Origin: P52-10 sp041397365
GTDB lineage: Bacteria; Pseudomonadota; Alphaproteobacteria; Rhizobiales; Xanthobacteraceae
DNA: 64,000 bases
Assembly: GCA_041397365.1 (NCBI GenBank)
Contig: JAWKWT010000008.1
Coordinates: 203,938-267,937, forward strand
Direction: 5' to 3'
Position 1 is the first letter of the stretch; each line of letters begins with the position of its first letter. Below the pieces are notes generated by a model. It was given only the letters and a program-made list of their open reading frames with translations, was not told the origin of the DNA and did not search any database. Below, in pieces: positions 45,998 to 54,866 of this stretch. The position numbers and the translations under genes are program-made.

Positions 45998-47532
45998 GTC
46001 GCCCGGTCCAGGAAGTGGCCGGCGGGCGCCTTGGCGGCTTGAACGGGCCGTCCTTGACCGACGAGAATGTCGCCCGGCACGAGATCGGCCTGCCGCAAAG
46101 CGTGGCCTAGCATCTCTGTGCCGGCACGCAGCCGCTCCGCCGTATCGGGCCGTTCGGCCCAGATCTTCACGGCCGTCTTGTCTCCGACCAGCGAGACCAG
46201 CGCATGCACCGGCCCCGCCGGCTCGACATCGAGCGTGAAGCGCGCGCGCCAGACCCGCGACGATCCTTCTTCGGCGGCCTGCTCGTTGCCGCCGCCGTCG
46301 CGCGAAATCTCGAACTGGGCCACCGCCGTTCCCTGCGGTGTGGCGAACGGTATCTCGAAGCTCCAGCGCGGCTGTTGGTTCTGGGTGCCGCCGGCCTGGT
46401 CCGGGCGATCCGGCAGCGAAGCCACCTGCAACAGCGTCTGCCGCGACAGCGCGGCCTCGGTCTGGTCGAGAAGCTGCCGGCCGGCATTCGCAACGGCCAG
46501 GTCAGGCACCAGCGAGGGCGAGGCGATCGGTTGCGGCGACGGCAGCGCGCCGCGAAACGGCGGCGGCGGCTCGGCTCCCGCCCGCGCGGGCACGCCGGCC
46601 AATGCGCCCGGTGATTGCCGCACAACGTCGCCTTTCAGGATGGCGTCGCCGGTCTGCGTTGCGGCATTCCGCAATAACGCTGCCGGGTCAGCCGCGCCCT
46701 CGCCGCTCCTGCGAGTGCCGGACGGAATCAGGGAATCGGCAAGTACCGCTTCGGACATCGGATCGGCTGCGCCGGCCGGCGTCGCGGCGGGAGTCTGTGC
46801 AGTCGCCGCTTGCCCGAGCCAGTTCGACACCATCTGACGAAAGATGACGAGCGCGGCCTTCAGGTCCGGCGTGCCGGAGGGCATCGCGCCGCGCGCCAAT
46901 GAGGCTTCCAGAAACAGCCCTGACTTCTGAAATGCCTGCCGCAAATCGCCGGCGTTCAAGCCTTCGGCCAGCGGCGTCCGTGCGGCAAGCAATTGCGACG
47001 CTGCTTGTTGTACATCTTTAGGCACCGCGGGCGACGCAACGATCACCGGCAGATTAGCAAACAAAGGCGTCAGGCTGGTCTGTCGGGGCGCGGCCGCTTG
47101 CACCGCGCGGGCGACGACCATCGCCTCCGCGGAGAGAGCCGGCGCGGTGGTCGCATTGGCAATCGGAGGACTCGCGGCCTTCTGCAACGAGGCCGCCGTC
47201 GCGGCATTGGTTACGCCCGAGGCGAGAGCCTGCGCATTCGCGGACGCCGGTGCATTCGCTTTGGTCGGTGCAGCATCTGGCGGCACGATCGCGAGGCGGA
47301 TGCCCTCGCTGGTTTGCGAGACGGCGAGCCTGAGATTGGTCCCCGGCTGCAATGCGACTTCGGAGAGCACATCCAGCGCCAGCCCGGCGATGGCGATCCG
47401 CACCAGCCCTTCGCGCGCCGCCAGCACGCGCGCGTCGATCACGGTTCCGGGTGTCAGCGCAAGTTCGGGCGCGGTGTTGGCCGACTGCCCGGACGGGGTG
47501 ATCGCGGTGACGGGATTGATGATGGCGGGCAT
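45994..47532 (-). CDS. fliK: Flagellar hook-length control protein FliK-like
   Basis: 512 aa. A long Ala/Pro/Gln-rich central stretch without fixed fold separates a folded N-terminus (TPGTVIDARVLAAREGLVRI) from the conserved Flg_hook C-domain (WRARFTLDVEPAGPVHALVS, KTAVKIWAERPDTAERLRAG, GHALRQADLVPGDILV). FliK is exported and measures the hook, then triggers FlhB to change export specificity. It is coupled with the FlhB-domain gene and isolated from other flagellar genes in this window, so it may belong to one of several flagellar systems. Confidence 0.82.
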   Translation of the reverse strand: MPAIINPVTAITPSGQSANTAPELALTPGTVIDARVLAAREGLVRIAIAGLALDVLSEVALQPGTNLRLAVSQTSEGIRLAIVPPDAAPTKANAPASANAQALASGVTNAATAASLQKAASPPIANATTAPALSAEAMVVARAVQAAAPRQTSLTPLFANLPVIVASPAVPKDVQQAASQLLAARTPLAEGLNAGDLRQAFQKSGLFLEASLARGAMPSGTPDLKAALVIFRQMVSNWLGQAATAQTPAATPAGAADPMSEAVLADSLIPSGTRRSGEGAADPAALLRNAATQTGDAILKGDVVRQSPGALAGVPARAGAEPPPPFRGALPSPQPIASPSLVPDLAVANAGRQLLDQTEAALSRQTLLQVASLPDRPDQAGGTQNQQPRWSFEIPFATPQGTAVAQFEISRDGGGNEQAAEEGSSRVWRARFTLDVEPAGPVHALVSLVGDKTAVKIWAERPDTAERLRAGTEMLGHALRQADLVPGDILVGQGRPVQAAKAPAGHFLDRAT

Positions 47533-47610
47533 CGCAAGCCTTTCGGCGAAAACCCTAGCGCAATCGGCGTAAACGCCTTGTTAACTCTGAAGTGTCCGCC
47601 GCGCCGCAGT

Positions 47611-48270
47611 TCAAAGCTGCGCGACCACGCGGCCGAGTCCGATCAGATGCGCCAGCATCCGCAATTGCCGCTTCTGCTCCGCGCTCAACCGCGAGAAGAA
47701 CGGCGTCGCAGCCGCCTTCAATTGCGCGATCTCTTCGGCATCCGAGGCAAGACGGGTCGGCGACTGGCCGGATTGCTTCATATCATGCAAGCGCGTGGAC
47801 AGTCCGCGCAGCGCCGCTTCCAGCGGCGGCCAATAGCGCTCCTGCTCGGCGCTAAGCTTCAGCCGTTCCTTGATGGCCTCGATCTGAAGATCGCTGAGCA
47901 GCGTGTAGGACGCCTGCTGACGCCGCAGCAGCATCGCCTTCGGCCGCGCTTTCGGCAAAGGCGGCGCCGGGTCGGCCAATGCCTGCTGCCCGGTCGCGAG
48001 CGGATCGACCGCCGCGAAACTCTGGCGCAGCGCATCCGCCTTCGGCAGCACGACCGGCTCGGAGAGTTCGGCGCGAAGGCCGCTTGCATCGGCGCGGATG
48101 CGGTCGGCTTTGTTCTCGCTGTTCGGCGCGGGGAAATTCCGGCTCGCGAAGGGGGATTCAAAAAGCCGCGTGCCGACAAAAGAAAAATGCTCGGCGTCGG
48201 CGGCGAGATATCCGGCGATCGCTCCCGTTCCGATCACGGCTGCGGCCAGCGCCACTCCGGCGGCCTTCAT
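47611..48270 (-). CDS. Exported protein with two LSAEQ (LTxxQ-like) motifs
   Basis: 219 aa. An N-terminal hydrophobic segment (KAAGVALAAAVIGTGAIAGY) serves as signal or anchor. The C-terminal helical half carries LKLSAEQERYWPPLEAAL and FFSRLSAEQKRQLRML, that is, two LTxxQ-like repeats as in the CpxP/Spy periplasmic chaperone family. The start at 48270 puts the hydrophobic segment at the N-terminus. A metal or envelope-stress role is possible by family, but the resemblance is limited to the short motif. Confidence 0.65.
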   Translation of the reverse strand: MKAAGVALAAAVIGTGAIAGYLAADAEHFSFVGTRLFESPFASRNFPAPNSENKADRIRADASGLRAELSEPVVLPKADALRQSFAAVDPLATGQQALADPAPPLPKARPKAMLLRRQQASYTLLSDLQIEAIKERLKLSAEQERYWPPLEAALRGLSTRLHDMKQSGQSPTRLASDAEEIAQLKAAATPFFSRLSAEQKRQLRMLAHLIGLGRVVAQL

Positions 48271-48459
48271 CTCGTTCGCGGGCTCCCCGTCCGATCCTGC
48301 ATGGTCGGTCCCTCGTCGCAAATGCCCGTTAAAGATGTCTTAACCATGCGCGAATTGCGGCTCCTGCGCGGCGCAGCCGAGCGGTGGATATTAACGTGAG
48401 GCTAACCACGTCGGAAGGTATCCCGGAACATTGCCTAATTTCGATGGTCTTATCTTGCC

Positions 48460-48738
48460 ATGACGGAAGACCGACCATCCTTTCCGGAGCTGGTGGCCGC
48501 ATCGCAGGCGAAATTGCCGCGAAGCCGCGCGCTGGTGGAAATTCCGTCGGCGGACAGCCCTTCGGAGCTGGAGCATTTCAGCGGGCTGGGAGCAACGTTC
48601 CTTGCGCATCTGATCGCGACGCGCGACCGCGCGCCGCAAACGCGCGCCAGGAATCGCCTGCTGGCGACGGAAGCCGTCAGTTCCTACGAGCAGGCCGCAC
48701 CGCATGATGACGAAGTCATTCCGATCAAGGAGTCCTGA
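48460..48738 (+). CDS. Small hypothetical protein
   Basis: 92 aa, hydrophilic, no signal or membrane segment, starting MTEDRPSFPELVAASQAK. A central helix (SELEHFSGLGATFLAHLIATR) and an acidic tail. Divergent from the LSAEQ-motif protein. Codon positions are strongly GC-biased as in real genes of the window. No family is recognised. Confidence 0.6.
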   Translation: MTEDRPSFPELVAASQAKLPRSRALVEIPSADSPSELEHFSGLGATFLAHLIATRDRAPQTRARNRLLATEAVSSYEQAAPHDDEVIPIKES

Positions 48739-48803
48739 TCGCGCCTTCACCGGCACAGTGAAGTCCTTCCGCCTTGCGTACAAAAAGAACCATCAAGCGA
48801 CTG

Positions 48804-49577
48804 TTATCGCATCGCTTCGAGCACGAGGGCTGCGGCCTTGAACTCCGCCTCCCGCGCCGCGCGGCGCAAGGCGGCCGCCTCGTCAAAACCCCACTTTTCG
48901 ATGTTCCAGTCCTCGTCGACATAGGCGGCTTCCCAGATCGCGCGCGCATCGCGCACCCCGTGCATCAAAGCCAGCGCCAGCAACGCCGAGCCGGTAAGGC
49001 TCGTCGCCGAGTGAAGCGCGCCGACGCTCCAAGCGTCGGACGGCAGCGCCTTGCTCGCGGCCGCGATCGCCTGCTCCGGCTGACGGACATGAACGACGCC
49101 TTCGGTGAGAAGGAACCGCGCGGAAAATTCGTCAGCCGCCCAGCGCAGGATCGGGTCCCAGGCGCGCGCCTGCCGCGCCACCAGCGCGTCCGGAGAATCG
49201 GCGCGATAGAACACCATGTCGGAGCCGAGATAGTTGACGATATCGGCGGCGACTTCCTCGCGCCGGTCGGCGACGCCGTCGATGATGCTGTTCGCCAGCC
49301 GGGTCAGTGGCATGCGAGCCGGATCGATTGCGTCCGTCTGCGCATCCCACTCCGCCGCCAATGCCTCGGCGATCGCGCGGCGCGGCGCAGCCAGAAGCCG
49401 CTTCGCCGGCGTGCGCACCGGCTTGCCGTCGAGCGTGACGGAGAAGCCCTCGGGAGCCTCGCCGACGCCGACGTTCTTGAAAAAGCGCCCGCGGAGAACC
49501 GGCCGCGCGCCGCGTTGTGCGGCTTGGTGCGGGTCCACCGGCGGCAGGTCGGGTGGGTCTTCGAACAGGTCGCGCAT
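48804..49577 (-). CDS. ATP12 family chaperone (F1-ATPase assembly)
   Basis: 257 aa. ATP12 homologues bind the F1 alpha subunit during ATP synthase assembly; they are shared by alphaproteobacteria and mitochondria. Motifs: RFFKNVGVGEAPEGFSVTLD, GKPVRTPAKRLL, AEWDAQTDAIDPARMPLTRL, SIIDGVADRREEV and YLGSDMVFYRADSP, with the conserved acidic site in WDEDWN-like YVDEDWNIEKWGFDE near the C-terminus. Complete, normal length. Confidence 0.93.
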   Translation of the reverse strand: MRDLFEDPPDLPPVDPHQAAQRGARPVLRGRFFKNVGVGEAPEGFSVTLDGKPVRTPAKRLLAAPRRAIAEALAAEWDAQTDAIDPARMPLTRLANSIIDGVADRREEVAADIVNYLGSDMVFYRADSPDALVARQARAWDPILRWAADEFSARFLLTEGVVHVRQPEQAIAAASKALPSDAWSVGALHSATSLTGSALLALALMHGVRDARAIWEAAYVDEDWNIEKWGFDEAAALRRAAREAEFKAAALVLEAMR

Positions 49578-49802
49578 CGATTCATCCGTTCACAGCGTCA
49601 TAGCATGGTGCGTTGCAACACAAATTCTCAAGCAAAATCAAGCAGAAATGACTTTCAAAGCTTGCGCGCCTCATATTGAATTGTTCTAATTCAAAGGTTG
49701 AGAATGAAGATCGCCAAGAAACAACGAGAACCGCTTCGGCGGATTTGAGGAAACGAGTTGACCACGTCGCGCGGCTTTCGCTGCGACGCGGATGAGGTGG
49801 GA

Positions 49803-51584
49803 ATGAAACCAACGAACATCGCGGCCCCCGACTACTTTCACAAGGTGGTCGACTGCCAATGGGCCTGCCCCGCCCATACCCCCGTCCCCGAATACATCCG
49901 ATTGATCGCCGCCGGCCGCTACAGCGACGCCTATATGATCAACTGGAAGTCCAACGTCTTTCCGGGGATTTTGGGGCGAACCTGCGATCGCCCCTGCGAG
50001 CCGGCCTGCCGCCGCGTCCGCGTCGAGGAGGAGCCGGTGGCGATCTGCCGGCTGAAGCGCGTCGCCGCCGACTATAAGGACGATGTAAAATCGCGGATGC
50101 CGCCGCGCGCTCCGGCGAAGAACGGCAAGCGCGTGGCGCTGATCGGCGCGGGTCCCTCGTCGCTGACGGTCGCGCGCGATCTCGCCCCGCTCGGCTACGA
50201 ATGCGTCGTGTTCGACGGCGACACCCGCGCCGGCGGCATGATCCGCTCGCAGATTCCGAAATTCCGCCTGCCCGACAGCGTGATCGACGAGGAAACCGGC
50301 TACATCCTCGATCTCGGCGTCGAATTCCGCGCCGGCCAGTATGTCGGCAGCATGAAGCAATTGCTCGACGACGGCTTTGACGCGATCTTCGTCGGCTCCG
50401 GCGCGCCGCGCGGTCGCGACCTCGACATTCCCGGCCGCAAGGAAGCCGCCGCCAATATTCATATCGGCATCGACTGGCTGTCGAACGTCTCCTTCGGCCA
50501 CACCGACAAGATCGGCCGCCGCGTGCTGGTGCTCGGCGGCGGCAATACGGCGATGGATTGCTGCCGCTCGGCCCGCCGCCTCGGCGGCACCGATGTGAAG
50601 GTGATCGTCCGCTCCGGGTTCGAGGAGATGAAAGCCTCTCCCTGGGAAAAGGAGGACGCCGCGCGCGAAGGCATTCCGATCCACAATTTCCTGGTGCCGA
50701 AGGAATTCCTGCACAAGAACGGCAAGCTGACCGGCATGGTGTTCGAAAAGGTGAAAGCCGAATACGACGCCAAGGGCCGCCGCAAGCTCGTCAACGCCGG
50801 CGAGCCGGACCAGACCTTCGAATGCGACGACGTGCTGGTCGCGGTTGGTCAGGAGAATGCGTTTCCCTGGATCGAGCGCGACATCGGCGTCGATTTCGAC
50901 GAATGGGGCATGCCGAAGGTCGATGCAATCACCTTCCGCTCCACGCATGAGAAAATCTTCTTCGGCGGCGACGCGGCGTTCGGCCCGAAGAACATCATCT
51001 GGGCGGTCGCGCACGGCCACGAGGCTGCGGTCTCGATCGACAAATTCCTGAACGGCGAGGACATCGCCCAGCGCCCCCTGCCCACGACCACGCTCATCAG
51101 CCAGAAGATGGGCATTCACGAATGGTCGTACAAAAACGAGGTGGTGCTGGACGAACGCTATGCCGTTCCGCACGAGAAGAACGAGATCGCGCTGTCCAGC
51201 ATCAAGACCGAGGTCGAACTCGGCTTCGATCCGAAACTGGCGCTGGCGGAAGCCGGCCGCTGCCTGAACTGCGACGTCGAGACCGTCTTCACGCAGCCGC
51301 TCTGCATAGAATGCGATGCCTGCGTTGATATCTGCCCGATGGACTGCATTACCTTCACCGAGAACGGTGACGAAAGCGATCTGCGCGGCCGCCTGCGGGC
51401 GCCGGCCGACAACACATCGCAGGAGCTCTACGTCTCCGGCGAATTGAAGACCGGCCGCATCATGGTGAAAGACGAGGACGTCTGCCTGCATTGCGGATTG
51501 TGCGCCGAGCGCTGCCCGACCGGCGCATGGGACATGAACAAATTCTACCTCGAAATGACTCACGCAGGTCCGGCATGCCGATAG
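49803..51584 (+). CDS. GltD-like FAD/NAD(P) oxidoreductase with C-terminal 4Fe-4S domain (Kor operon)
   Basis: 593 aa. N-terminal Fer4_20 domain with Cys clusters (VVDCQWACPAHTPVPEYI, RTCDRPCEPACRR), FAD site IGAGPSSLTVARDL, NAD(P) site VLGGGNTAMDCCRSARRL, FAD-closing GGDAAFGPKNIIWAVAHG, and at the C-terminus two 4Fe-4S motifs, CIECDACVDICP and CLHCGLCAERCP. The third Gly of the first Rossmann motif is Ser. Start at the ATG at 49803 with a GGTGGGA ribosome site; a TTG at 49758 would add 15 residues. Its last 10 bases overlap the start of korA. It probably passes electrons between the Kor ferredoxin site and NAD(P). Confidence 0.88.
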   Translation: MKPTNIAAPDYFHKVVDCQWACPAHTPVPEYIRLIAAGRYSDAYMINWKSNVFPGILGRTCDRPCEPACRRVRVEEEPVAICRLKRVAADYKDDVKSRMPPRAPAKNGKRVALIGAGPSSLTVARDLAPLGYECVVFDGDTRAGGMIRSQIPKFRLPDSVIDEETGYILDLGVEFRAGQYVGSMKQLLDDGFDAIFVGSGAPRGRDLDIPGRKEAAANIHIGIDWLSNVSFGHTDKIGRRVLVLGGGNTAMDCCRSARRLGGTDVKVIVRSGFEEMKASPWEKEDAAREGIPIHNFLVPKEFLHKNGKLTGMVFEKVKAEYDAKGRRKLVNAGEPDQTFECDDVLVAVGQENAFPWIERDIGVDFDEWGMPKVDAITFRSTHEKIFFGGDAAFGPKNIIWAVAHGHEAAVSIDKFLNGEDIAQRPLPTTTLISQKMGIHEWSYKNEVVLDERYAVPHEKNEIALSSIKTEVELGFDPKLALAEAGRCLNCDVETVFTQPLCIECDACVDICPMDCITFTENGDESDLRGRLRAPADNTSQELYVSGELKTGRIMVKDEDVCLHCGLCAERCPTGAWDMNKFYLEMTHAGPACR

Positions 51585-53407
51585 AAGCCGTCAACGATTT
51601 CGTCATCCGTTTCGCCAACGTCAACGGCTCGGGCTCCGCCTCCGCCAACGAGATGTTCGCGCGCGCGATCATGCGCATGGGCGTCACCGTCGCGCCGCGC
51701 AACGTGTTTCCGTCGAACATCCAGGGCCTGCCGACCTGGTATGAAATCCGCGTCTCCGGCAAGGGCTATCTCGGCGCGCGCGGCGGCACCGATTTCATGA
51801 TCGCGATGAACCCGCAGACGTTCAACGCCGACGTCGCCTCGATCGAGCCGGACGGCTACCTGCTCTACGACAACACCCGCGCGATGCCGCCCGGCAAGAT
51901 GCGCAATGACATCAACATCATCGGCGTGCCGCTGACCGAGATCTGCAACCAGGAATACAGCGATCCGCGGCAGCGGCAATTGTTCAAGAACATCATCTGC
52001 CTCGGCGTGCTGACGCAATTGTTCGGCATGGATTTCACCGAGGTCGAGAAACTCATCAGCGAGCAATATCGCGGCAAGGACGCACTGATCCCGCCGAACG
52101 TTCACGCCCTGCATATGGGCAAGGACTGGGCGAAGGCCAATCTTCAGCCGATCGGCCTGCGGATCGAGCGGCGCAACGATGTCGGCGACCGCATCCTGCT
52201 GGAAGGCAACGCATCGGCCGCGCTCGGCGCGGTCTATGGCGGCGCGACGGTGTGCGGCTGGTATCCGATCACGCCGTCGTCGTCGCTGGCCGAAGCCTTC
52301 GCCAGCTTCTGCAAGAAATTCCGGCACGATCCGGCGACAGGTGAAGCGAAATACGCGATCGTTCAGGCCGAGGACGAGTTGGCCTCGATCGGCATGGTGA
52401 TCGGCGCGTCATGGAATGGCGCGCGCGCCTTCACCGCGACTTCGGGCCCCGGCATTTCGCTGATGCAGGAGTTCATCGGCTTCGCTTATTTCGCCGAAAT
52501 TCCGGCCGTAATCTTCGACGTGCAGCGTGCAGGTCCCTCGACCGGCATGCCGACCCGCACCCAGCAATGTGACATCATGCCTTGCGCCTATGCCTCGCAT
52601 GGCGACACCAAGCATGCGCTGCTGATCCCCGAAGATCCGGCCGAGACGTTCGACTTCGCAGCCGACGCATTCGATATCGCCGACCGGCTGCAAACGCCGG
52701 TGTTCGTGATGATCGATCTCGACATCGGCATGAATCATCGCCTGTGCCGTCCGCTCAAATGGGACGACAAACGGCAATATGATCGCGGCAAGGTGCTGTC
52801 CGCCGACGACCTGGAGAAGGCCAAGGATTTCGGCCGCTACATGGATGTCGACGGCGACGGCATTCCCTATCGCACCTATCCGGGAACCCATCCGAGCAAG
52901 GGCGTTTTCTTCACGCGCGGCACCTCGCATGACAGCCGCGCGCGCTACAGCGAGCAGGGCGTTGTCTATGTCGACGGCATGCAGCGCCTGCTGCGCAAGC
53001 TCGACAGCGCGAAGGAGTTTTTGCCAAAGCCGCTGCGGAAGGATTCCGACAAGGCCACGCGCTACGGCGTGATCTATTACGGTTCGACGTCCCCGGCGAT
53101 GCTTGAGGCCGCCGACACGCTGGCGGCGGCCGGGCATCATTTGAACATGCTGCGTGTCCGCGCCTTCCCGTTCCATCAGGATGTCGCGAGTTTCATCGCC
53201 GACCATGATTTCGTGTTCGTGGTCGAGCAGAACCGCGACGCGCAGATGCGCTCGCTGATCGTCAACGAGCTCGGCATCGATCCGGTGCGGCTGGTGCCGA
53301 TCCTGCACTATGACGGCACGCCGATCACGGCACGCTTCATCGCGGGTGCGATCGGCGACCGGCTCGACAAGCTCAAGGTCACGCCGATGCGCAAGGTGGC
53401 GTCGTAA
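51575..53407 (+). CDS. korA: 2-oxoacid:ferredoxin oxidoreductase subunit alpha (gamma-alpha fusion)
   Basis: 610 aa. The first 190 residues are the gamma domain (FVIRFANVNGSGSASANEMF, PNVFPS-like RNVFPSNIQGLPTWYEIR); the rest is the alpha pyrimidine-binding domain (EGNASAALGAVYGGATVCGW, YPITPSSSLAEAFASF, TATSGPGISLMQEFIGFAY, AGPSTGMPTRTQQ) and a transketolase-like C-domain. The TPSS segment and TSGPG match 2-oxoglutarate:ferredoxin oxidoreductases. Translationally coupled to the GltD-like gene (10-base overlap) and followed after 23 bases by korB. 2-oxoglutarate is the likely substrate by family; other 2-oxoacids are possible. Confidence 0.9.
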   Translation: MPIEAVNDFVIRFANVNGSGSASANEMFARAIMRMGVTVAPRNVFPSNIQGLPTWYEIRVSGKGYLGARGGTDFMIAMNPQTFNADVASIEPDGYLLYDNTRAMPPGKMRNDINIIGVPLTEICNQEYSDPRQRQLFKNIICLGVLTQLFGMDFTEVEKLISEQYRGKDALIPPNVHALHMGKDWAKANLQPIGLRIERRNDVGDRILLEGNASAALGAVYGGATVCGWYPITPSSSLAEAFASFCKKFRHDPATGEAKYAIVQAEDELASIGMVIGASWNGARAFTATSGPGISLMQEFIGFAYFAEIPAVIFDVQRAGPSTGMPTRTQQCDIMPCAYASHGDTKHALLIPEDPAETFDFAADAFDIADRLQTPVFVMIDLDIGMNHRLCRPLKWDDKRQYDRGKVLSADDLEKAKDFGRYMDVDGDGIPYRTYPGTHPSKGVFFTRGTSHDSRARYSEQGVVYVDGMQRLLRKLDSAKEFLPKPLRKDSDKATRYGVIYYGSTSPAMLEAADTLAAAGHHLNMLRVRAFPFHQDVASFIADHDFVFVVEQNRDAQMRSLIVNELGIDPVRLVPILHYDGTPITARFIAGAIGDRLDKLKVTPMRKVAS

Positions 53408-53430
53408 GACCAGGGACAACAGGCACGCTC

Positions 53431-54486
53431 ATGACCTATCTCACCAAGCCGAAATTCCACCACCCCTCGCTGCCGACCAACGCGCTCGGCTTCACGCGGC
53501 GCGACTACGAAGCCTCGACCTCGACGCTTTGCGCCGGCTGCGGCCACGATTCGATCTCGGCGGCGATCATCGAAGCCTGCTTCGAATTGTCGATCGAGCC
53601 GCACCGGGTCGCGAAAATCTCCGGCATCGGCTGTTCGTCGAAAACGCCGGATTATTTCCTCGGCCAGTCGCACGGCTTCAATTCGGTGCATGGCCGGATG
53701 CCATCGGTGCTCACCGGCGCGAACCTCGCCAATCGCGAATTGATCTATCTCGGCGTGTCCGGCGATGGCGACAGCGCCTCGATCGGCTTCGGCCAGTTCG
53801 CGCATGCGATGCGGCGCGGCGTCAACATGACCTACATCGTCGAGAACAATGGCGTGTACGGGCTGACCAAGGGCCAGTTCTCGGCCACCGCCGATCGCGG
53901 CTCGAAGTCGAAGAAAGGCGCGGTGAACAGCGACTCCTCGATCGATCTCGTCGCGATCGCGCTGCAACTCGGCGCGACCTTCGTCGCGCGCTCGTTCTCC
54001 GGCGACAAGACGCAGCTCGTGCCGCTCATCAAGGCCGCGATCGAACATCGCGGCGCGTCTTTCATCGACGTGATCTCGCCCTGCATCGCCTTCAACAATC
54101 ACGCGGGCTCCACCAAGAGCTTCGACTATGTGCGCGAGCACAATGAAGCGGTGAATGCGCTGGACATCATGATCGGCCGCGCGGCGATCACCGTCGATTA
54201 CGATCCGGGCAAGGTCGTCGACGTGCGCCAGCATGACGGCTCGGTCATGCGGCTGCGGAAGCTGAACGACGATTACGATCCGACCAACCGGCTGGCCGCG
54301 CAGAACTTCCTGCAACGTCATGCGGCCAAGGGCGAGGTCGTCACGGGGCTCTTGTATATCGAGCCCGATTCCAGCGATCTGCATGACAGCTTCAACACGG
54401 TGAAGACGCCGCTGAACCAGCTCAACACACCGGATCTTTGTCCCGGCCAGCGCCAGCTCGACAAGCTGAACGCGAGCTTGCGCTGA
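53431..54486 (+). CDS. korB: 2-oxoacid:ferredoxin oxidoreductase subunit beta
   Basis: 351 aa, TPP-binding subunit. 4Fe-4S ligands and TPP pocket: LCAGCGHDSISAAIIEA, SGIGCSSKTPDYFL, GVSGDGDSASIGFGQFAH, IVENNGVYGLTKGQFSAT and SPCIAFNNHAGSTKS. Together with KorA it oxidatively decarboxylates a 2-oxoacid, reducing ferredoxin and making acyl-CoA, or works in reverse as a CO2-fixing carboxylation when ferredoxin is reduced. Last gene of the three-gene operon; a convergent small gene follows. Confidence 0.92.
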   Translation: MTYLTKPKFHHPSLPTNALGFTRRDYEASTSTLCAGCGHDSISAAIIEACFELSIEPHRVAKISGIGCSSKTPDYFLGQSHGFNSVHGRMPSVLTGANLANRELIYLGVSGDGDSASIGFGQFAHAMRRGVNMTYIVENNGVYGLTKGQFSATADRGSKSKKGAVNSDSSIDLVAIALQLGATFVARSFSGDKTQLVPLIKAAIEHRGASFIDVISPCIAFNNHAGSTKSFDYVREHNEAVNALDIMIGRAAITVDYDPGKVVDVRQHDGSVMRLRKLNDDYDPTNRLAAQNFLQRHAAKGEVVTGLLYIEPDSSDLHDSFNTVKTPLNQLNTPDLCPGQRQLDKLNASLR

Positions 54487-54514
54487 CGCGCCGTCGACGC
54501 GAAAGCGTCAGTCG

Positions 54515-54799
54515 CTACTGATTGGCGCAGGCGCGCGAATAAGCGGCACGCTCGTTCGGGCCGAGCCCTGCGGCTGCGGCGTCATCCATGCAACGCGACA
54601 TGCGCTCGCCGAACGAACCACGCTGCGGCAGCGCCGCTTTCGGCGATGCCGGCATGTCGTCCATCTTGGGCACTTTCGGCACCTCGATTACCGGCGGTGG
54701 GGGTGGCGGCGGAGGCGGCGGCAACGCGGTGGCCGGCGGCGGGATCAGTCCTTGCGCGCATGCGGGCGCGGCAGCCACGAGCATCGCCGACAGGCTCAC
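54515..54799 (-). CDS. Small exported protein with a deca-proline run
   Basis: 94 aa from a GTG. N-terminal signal peptide (SLSAMLVAAAPACAQ) followed by a run of ten prolines (ATALPPPP onward, about residues 27-36) and a short charged helical end (GERMSRCMDDAAAAGLGPNE, two Cys). Upstream bases suggest the real start may be further up and lost by an indel near 54833. Function unknown; translation of the proline run would need EF-P. Confidence 0.6.
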   Translation of the reverse strand: MSLSAMLVAAAPACAQGLIPPPATALPPPPPPPPPPVIEVPKVPKMDDMPASPKAALPQRGSFGERMSRCMDDAAAAGLGPNERAAYSRACANQ

Positions 54800-54866
54800 C
54801 AGGATCGTGAGCGCCTTCGCTCAAAAGTGCCAACCATCCAAACCCCGCTCGCCTCGCGCCCTCGCC

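Noticed and set aside
49686..51563. 625-residue frame opposite the GltD-like gene
   Set aside because: Antisense to a gene with clear cofactor motifs; no coding signature of its own.
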